NCBI RefSeq assembly: GCF_900182705.1
Contig: NZ_FXTP01000002.1
Coordinates: forward strand, 248,001-312,000
From: Gracilimonas mengyeensis
GTDB lineage: Bacteria > Bacteroidota > Rhodothermia > Balneolales > Balneolaceae
Direction: 5' to 3'
Length of the DNA stretch: 64,000 nt
Part shown: positions 59,599 to 64,000 of the stretch, in pieces
Layout of the letters: each line of letters begins with the position of its first letter
How positions within the stretch are numbered: position 1 is the first letter of the stretch
The notes under the pieces: generated by a model
Database searches by the model: none
Told to the model about the DNA's origin: nothing
Seen by the model: only the letters and a program-made list of their open reading frames with translations
Translations under genes and position numbers: made by a program

Positions 59599-60822
59599 AT
59601 GAAATTCTGGGCCATTTTAAAACTGAGTTGGAAGAATGTGTGGCGAAATCCGCTGCGGAGCACCGTGGTGATTATGGCTGTGCTGTTAGGCACCTGGGCC
59701 GGTATTTTTTCTACGGCTTTGATGAGCGGACTGAGCATGCAATACATCAAAAACCAGCTGGATACCTCTATTGCCCATCTCCAAATCCATCACCCCAAAT
59801 ACCAGGAAGAAAACCTGCCACGCTACTATATCCCCAATCCTGATTCGTTGGTGGATGCTTTGCAGCAGTATGATTTTGTGCAATCTGTATCGCCGCGCAC
59901 GGTGGTGCAGGGACTGGCATCCAGCACAGCCAATTCGTACGGCGTAACAGTAAAAGGCATCGTTACAGAAATGGACACCCTGGTTTCCGATGTGCATGAA
60001 TATCTGAAGGAAGGCGAGGGACTGGCCGAGACTTCCAGAAATACGGTTTTGATTGGAGACAATCTGGCTAAACGATTAAAACTGGAGCTGCGGTCAAGGA
60101 TGGTCATCAACTTCCAGGATGTGGAAGGAAACCTGACAGCTGGCGCCTTTCGTGTTGCTGGTATTTTTGATACCCCGAACTCGGTATTTGATGAAACCCA
60201 TGTATTTGCAAAACAGGAAGATTTGGGACGATTACTCGGCCGCTCCCATACCATTCATGAAGTAGCCCTTCGGGTGGATGATTTCAAACAGGCCGATGCG
60301 TACCGGGATTCGCTGGCACAGACCTCCAGCTTACAGATTGAAAGCTGGGGTGATGTATCTCCCTCGCTGCGTTACACCGATTCCAGCCTTGATTTTGTGC
60401 TCTACATCATCATGGTGATCATTGCAATAGCACTCACCTTTGGCATCATCAATACCATGCTGATGGCGGTTTTAGAACGAACCCAAGAATTGGGAATGCT
60501 GATGGCGATTGGCGTAAACCGGCTGCGCACTTTTTCTATGGTGATGCTGGAAACGCTGTTTTTAACCATGGTAGGCGTTCCTTTTGGCATGCTTCTGAGC
60601 TGGGCTACTATCCAATGGGTGAGCAATGTCGGCATTGATTTAAGCGCCTTTGCCCAGGGACTTGAAGAATACGGAATGAGCACCGTGGTGTACCCGCAAT
60701 TACCGGAAGGTTACTTCCTGAACATCGGCCTGCTGATGCTTGTTGCCACCCTGCTGGCTGCCGTTTATCCATCTATAAAAGCCTTAAAACTAAATCCAGT
60801 TCAAGCAATCCGAAAAGTATAG
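59599..60822 (+). CDS. ABC transporter permease, FtsX/LolC type (second)
   Basis: A 407-residue paralogue of the preceding gene with the same architecture: LSWKNVWRNPLRSTVVIMAV at the N-terminus, a periplasmic domain to about 265, then FGIINTMLMAVLERTQELGMLMAIGVNRLR near 275-305 as the FtsX coupling region and two further helices. Together the two permeases form a heterodimer, in the manner of LolC and LolE. A gap of 467 bases containing a hairpin element follows before the ATPase gene. Confidence 0.9.
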   Translation: MKFWAILKLSWKNVWRNPLRSTVVIMAVLLGTWAGIFSTALMSGLSMQYIKNQLDTSIAHLQIHHPKYQEENLPRYYIPNPDSLVDALQQYDFVQSVSPRTVVQGLASSTANSYGVTVKGIVTEMDTLVSDVHEYLKEGEGLAETSRNTVLIGDNLAKRLKLELRSRMVINFQDVEGNLTAGAFRVAGIFDTPNSVFDETHVFAKQEDLGRLLGRSHTIHEVALRVDDFKQADAYRDSLAQTSSLQIESWGDVSPSLRYTDSSLDFVLYIIMVIIAIALTFGIINTMLMAVLERTQELGMLMAIGVNRLRTFSMVMLETLFLTMVGVPFGMLLSWATIQWVSNVGIDLSAFAQGLEEYGMSTVVYPQLPEGYFLNIGLLMLVATLLAAVYPSIKALKLNPVQAIRKV

Positions 60823-60883
60823 AATATCTAATGTTGGAATTTTGAATGATGAATGTTGAATTTTTTGACTGTGCCTTTTCAAA

Positions 60884-61115
60884 CCATAGCCCACGGATTC
60901 ATCTGTGGGGAAGAGAATTTTTGGCGAGCAAAATTTTCGCCCGTATTGTTTTGAAGGTACATTTAGAAATCGAAAATTGGGCGGGATGGTTTCTGGAGGT
61001 TCTGGCACCGCCCTCCCTGGTTTCAAAACAGCGCTGCGGCTATTTTGAAACCGGTCCCTCCTCCGAATGCTCGGAGCAGGCTAAAAGGACACAGGTTCTT
61101 GCCAAAGTAAACCGT
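60884..61115 (+). repeat. Hairpin-rich intergenic element, copy 1
   Basis: Starts with CCCACGGAT/ATCTGTGGG (60890-60909, 9-bp stem with one wobble), then GGTTTCAAAACAGC/GCTATTTTGAAACC (61019-61052) and CTCCGA/TCGGAG (near 61061-61076). About 230 bases align with 62041-62270. Up to 61289 no gene is seen; an open frame through the element is repeat text. A module ctctcttcggagagag lies near 61158-61173. Confidence 0.75.
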
Positions 61116-61289
61116 TTTGCCAAAAGAGTTGAAAGGTTTTCAATCGATTCGAACTATCTCTCTTCGGAGAGAGACCGATTTCAGCTTGTCCCGAATTGGT
61201 CGGGAAGAGAGGGCCGTGGTGTATTCAACATCAATCTACTCCAGCCCAAATCATAAATCGTCAATCATAAATCATAAATCAAAAATCCA

Positions 61290-61994
61290 ATGTCTATCAT
61301 TCAGGTTCGCGATGTCACCAAAGTGTATAACAAAGAACAGGTGCCGGTACATGCGCTAAACGGTGTAAGCCTGGATATTGAAGAAGGCGAGTTTACGGCC
61401 ATTGTAGGTCCTTCCGGCTCTGGTAAAACCACTTTGCTGAATATCATTGGCGGACTGGATGAGCCTACTGAAGGCACCGTAGAAATTCATGATACCAAGA
61501 TCTTTTCTATGAGCGAAAGTAAGCTCATCGACTTTCGGCTGCATCACATTGGTTTTGTGTTTCAGGCCTATAACCTGATTCCGGTATTGACGGCCAAGGA
61601 AAACATCGCGTTTATTTTGCAGATGCAGGGACGTCCCCAAAAAGAATGCACCCACCGCAGCATGGAGTTACTGAAGATGGTGGGGCTGGAAGATAAGGTA
61701 GATAAACGACCTTCAGAGCTTTCCGGCGGACAACAGCAGCGCGTAGCAGTAGCCAGGGCATTAGCCTCCAAGCCGGATTTTGTACTCGCCGATGAACCCA
61801 CCGCCAATCTCGACTCTGCCTCAACCGCCAATTTGCTGGATATGATGTTGAGGCTGAATGAAGAAGAAAGTATCACCTTCATCTTCTCCACTCACGACCA
61901 AAGGGTGGTAGAACGGGCCCGCCGTGTGGTTACGCTGGTAGATGGCAAAGTAGATACGGACGAGGAGAGAACGGAAAAGAATATCGAACATTGA
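61290..61994 (+). CDS. ABC transporter ATP-binding protein, LolD/MacB type
   Basis: A 234-residue ATPase powering the two permeases. Walker A GPSGSGKTT at about 39-47, Q-loop VFQAYNLIPVLTAKEN near 91, signature LSGGQQQR near 144, Walker B FVLADEPTANLDS near 163 and switch His in FSTHDQRVV near 200. It belongs to the LolD/FtsE/MacB ATPase family, which serves substrate extraction rather than classic transport. It is flanked on both sides by copies of the hairpin element. Confidence 0.95.
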   Translation: MSIIQVRDVTKVYNKEQVPVHALNGVSLDIEEGEFTAIVGPSGSGKTTLLNIIGGLDEPTEGTVEIHDTKIFSMSESKLIDFRLHHIGFVFQAYNLIPVLTAKENIAFILQMQGRPQKECTHRSMELLKMVGLEDKVDKRPSELSGGQQQRVAVARALASKPDFVLADEPTANLDSASTANLLDMMLRLNEEESITFIFSTHDQRVVERARRVVTLVDGKVDTDEERTEKNIEH

Positions 61995-62040
61995 ACAGAA
62001 GAATAATGAATATCGATTTTTCTGAAGAGACCGGTTTGAA

Positions 62041-62270
62041 CTATAGCCCACGGATTCATCCGTGGGAAAGGGGAGTACGTGATAGGAAAATTTTCGCCCG
62101 GGTGTTTTGTGGGTTGATGATGGGTATCGAAAATTGGGCGGGTTGGTTTATTAAGGCCTTGGCACGGCCCTCCCTGGTTTCAAAGCAGCGCTTCGGCTGT
62201 TTTGAAACCGGTCCCTCCTCCGAATGCTCGGAGCAGGCTAAAGGGACACAAGTATCAGCCAGTAGGAGTA
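62041..62270 (+). repeat. Hairpin-rich intergenic element, copy 2
   Basis: CCCACGGAT/ATCCGTGGG (62047-62066, perfect 9-bp stem), GGTTTCAAAGCAGC/GCTGTTTTGAAACC (62176-62209) and CTCCGA/TCGGAG (near 62219-62234) repeat the order of copy 1. Differences at paired positions often keep pairing as wobble. An open frame runs through it into the barrel gene. Confidence 0.75.
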
Positions 62271-62320
62271 AAACTGCCATTAAGATTCTATTTTTTCAAT
62301 GGCTAAAAACCTATCTCTCT

Positions 62321-63526
62321 TTGGAGAGAGACAGGATTTGGCTTGCCACAATCCAGAGAGAGGGGAGTGCTGGAATAAGGCTGTTACTTTTTTTGGGGCT
62401 TCTGCTACTCTTCATCCCCGCAAAAACATCCGCCCAAAATACTATTGAGGTAGATTTTCGGGGTTATGTGAAAGAACTGGGCAGCCTCAGTCTGAGCAAC
62501 GATTTCGAAACCCTGCGTTATGACAACATCCTGCATCACCGCATAGAAAGCCGGTTTGGATTGGGGGAGTATGTGGAATTTCGGGCAGATGTACGAACGC
62601 GGCTGTTCAACGGCTGGACGGTTCAGAACACGCCGGGATATGGAAAATATTTATCCAACGATCCCGGCTACGTGGATTTGAGTCATACCTGGATTGATGA
62701 GGAAAAAGTGGTGCTTAACTCAGCCATCGATCGCCTTCACTTTTCTTACATCAATGGCCCGTGGGAAGTACATGCCGGACGGCAGCGCATCAACTGGGGC
62801 AAGACGATGGTGTGGAATCCCAATGATTTGTTTAACGCCTACGCCTATTTGGACTTTGATTACGAGGAACGCCCTGGCACCGATGCTTTCTCGGCCTCTT
62901 ATTCCTGGAGTTATGCATCCAGTGTGGAGGCTGGTTATCGTTTGGGGGATTCTTTTGATGAGTCGGTGCTCGCCGGGATGTTTCGGGGCAGTGTGGGAGA
63001 GTATGATGTACAGCTAATCGCCGCTAACTATTTTGAGCAGCTGGCTCTCGGGGGCGGCTGGAGTGGATATATTAAGTCGGCAGGTTTTAAAGGAGAGATA
63101 ACGTACTTCCATCCCCGTAACGATTTTTGGGATGAAAGCGGGCATGTTACGGCTACGCTTGGCGGTGATTACATGTTTCCCAATGCGGTGTACGCCTCGG
63201 CAGAGTTGTTGTACAATGGCGGCTGGGATCGTTCGGTGAATCCCGTGGCGCAATTAACACGCCCGCCCAGTGCCGATGATTTGTTCATTGCGGAAACCGG
63301 TTATTTTGTAAATGCGGCCTACCAGTTAAACCCGCTTACCAGTTTAACCGGTGGGGTGATGGGAAGCTTCGATCGCAAAATGGTGATCCTGATACCGCAA
63401 TTCACGCGCTCGCTGAGCAATAACCTCGATTTATTGATTTTGGCACAATTGCTAAAAGGCTCTGCCTTGTCCGATCTGACTGAAACGCCGAATGTATTGT
63501 ATTTTAGATTGAAGTGGTCATATTAG
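62321..63526 (+). CDS. Outer-membrane beta-barrel protein (porin-like) of the transport cluster
   Basis: The start is uncertain. The mature protein begins near base 62440 after a signal core LLLFLGLLLLFIPAKTSAQ. The frame stays open upstream through repeat copy 2 to 61991, but that part is repeat text; TTG 62321 is a tentative start (401 residues). Sequence alternates polar and aromatic residues in strands (YVEFRADVRTRLFNGW, HFSYINGPWEVHAGRQRINWGKTMVWNPNDLFN), typical of a 16- to 18-strand barrel; the RQRINWGK segment resembles DUF1302-like or phosphate-porin-like families. It ends in an aromatic Tyr (LKWSY), the C-terminal barrel signal. It may be the outer-membrane exit or recipient of the ABC/LolA-like system. 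Confidence 0.75.
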   Translation: MERDRIWLATIQREGSAGIRLLLFLGLLLLFIPAKTSAQNTIEVDFRGYVKELGSLSLSNDFETLRYDNILHHRIESRFGLGEYVEFRADVRTRLFNGWTVQNTPGYGKYLSNDPGYVDLSHTWIDEEKVVLNSAIDRLHFSYINGPWEVHAGRQRINWGKTMVWNPNDLFNAYAYLDFDYEERPGTDAFSASYSWSYASSVEAGYRLGDSFDESVLAGMFRGSVGEYDVQLIAANYFEQLALGGGWSGYIKSAGFKGEITYFHPRNDFWDESGHVTATLGGDYMFPNAVYASAELLYNGGWDRSVNPVAQLTRPPSADDLFIAETGYFVNAAYQLNPLTSLTGGVMGSFDRKMVILIPQFTRSLSNNLDLLILAQLLKGSALSDLTETPNVLYFRLKWSY

Positions 63527-63549
63527 TTTTCAATGGGTACAAAGGAATA

Positions 63550-63693
63550 GAACGCGGATGACACAGATCGGGTGGATTTATTGTTTTTGTTTTGAGGCTC
63601 GTAACGAAGGCCCTCCTTCGTTACGCAGATGTGAAGCTCCTGCTTCACTTATCCTTTCTGTGATGATCCGCATAATCCGTGTTATCCGCGTTC
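63550..63693. repeat. GAACGCGGAT palindromic element, copy 1
   Basis: Ends GAACGCGGAT (63550-63559) and ATCCGCGTTC (63684-63693) are perfect inverted repeats. Inside are hairpins GTAACGAAGG/CCTTCGTTAC (63601-63624) and GTGAAGC/GCTTCAC (63631-63648). Confidence 0.8.
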
Positions 63694-63795
63694 CATACCG
63701 TAGCGTTACCTTTAGAACCTTTTGTTGCCCAACCTCCGGTAAGCAATTGAACTTTATAGCAACTCGGGCGAAGGTTCTGTGTGGCCTGCCTTATA

Positions 63796-63815
63796 CCCCG
63801 GGTTGAAACCCGGGG
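63796..63815. repeat. Short GC-rich hairpin module
   Basis: CCCCGGGTT-GA-AACCCGGGG has a perfect 9-bp stem. The layout (9-bp arms, 2-base loop) equals the CCCACGGAT-TC-ATCCGTGGG modules at 60890 and 62047. No gene is seen from 63527 to the end of the window. Confidence 0.7.
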
Positions 63816-63891
63816 CTATTGATGTGATCATCTCTTCGGGGTTTATATATTGTTAGAATTTCAGATTCCATGCCGTGGATATTAATGTATA

Positions 63892-63994
63892 GAACGCGGA
63901 TGACGCAGATGTGGCGGATTTGCGCTGTTTTTTTGATGACTCTATGATTACATCCTTTCAGCGATGATCCGCATAATCCGTTTCATCCGCGTTC
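63892..63994. repeat. GAACGCGGAT palindromic element, copy 2
   Basis: GAACGCGGAT (63892-63901) and ATCCGCGTTC (63985-63994) bound a shorter element that shares gatgatccgcataatccg with copy 1 but has a different centre. Confidence 0.8.
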
Positions 63995-64000
63995 CATACC

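Noticed and set aside
60846-61256. 136-codon frame through hairpin element copy 1
   Set aside because: Its protein similarity to the frame at 61991-62370 follows from the DNA repeat; the two differ in length and flanks, as non-coding repeats do.
63558-63806. 82-codon frame at the right end
   Set aside because: Runs through the GAACGCGGAT palindrome and its inner hairpins.

Overview
The window is about 64 kb of chromosomal DNA from a member of the Bacteroidota/Balneolota side of the FCB group, most likely a marine or halophilic Balneolota-type bacterium; no species is claimed. The evidence is a fused CcoN-CcoO cbb3 oxidase, a Type IX secretion C-terminal domain on a protease, a TonB receptor with an N-terminal carboxypeptidase-like domain, and promoter boxes of the TAnnTTTG type. 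Ribosome binding sites are often weak. Most genes are housekeeping or envelope genes of moderate GC content; a few AT-rich islands look acquired.

Layout. 1-4564: the 3' part of mutS and an SF1 helicase. 4871-4942: tRNA-Gly(GCC). 5062-8983 (minus): serine hydrolase, YjbQ, uridine kinase, cell-wall amidase. 9192-14977: a 990-residue P-loop ATPase in an apparent operon with an MscS channel and an M49-like metallopeptidase lipoprotein. 15600-20138: HAD phosphatase, LemA plus two TPM-domain proteins, a thioredoxin-fold protein and PdxH. 20223-20809: a small toxin-antitoxin pair. 20825-26825: trmB, a TetR-FadE unit, and an Lrp regulator overlapping a methionine gamma-lyase-like gene. 26956-36533 (minus): a cbb3 oxidase locus running Rrf2 regulator-ccoI-ccoS-ccoNO-ccoQ-ccoP-ccoG-fixH-DsbD-like membrane protein. 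37873-39144: CoA-transferase/hydrolase.

39536-43106 looks like an integron-type gene-cassette array without an integrase. It has three gene cassettes: a PaeR7I-like restriction-modification pair in reverse orientation, an AbiU2-like HEPN protein, and a HigBA-like toxin-antitoxin pair. They are separated by attC-like hairpin sites. The strongest evidence is the cassette rule itself: the first bases of cassettes 1 and 2 are the exact 11-bp reverse complement of the start of their own attC site. The first site also folds with three single unpaired bases spaced exactly three base pairs apart.

After the array come purL, an SDR enzyme, a PIG-L deacetylase, a SIMPL/membrane protein/GDSL operon, a TonB receptor, grpE-dnaJ, YbjQ, a Type IX-secreted S1 protease and an RRM protein. 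56962-63526 is a TetR-controlled envelope-transport cluster: LolA-like periplasmic protein, two FtsX permeases, a LolD-like ATPase and an outer-membrane barrel.

Intergenic spaces carry several families of hairpin-forming repeats, some in several copies here. Two examples touch coding sequence: a 141-bp palindromic element lies in frame inside ccoI, adding 47 codons, and a duplicated hairpin element flanks the ATPase gene and runs into the 5' end of the barrel gene. A perfect 18-copy array of a 7-bp unit lies between ccoP and ccoG.
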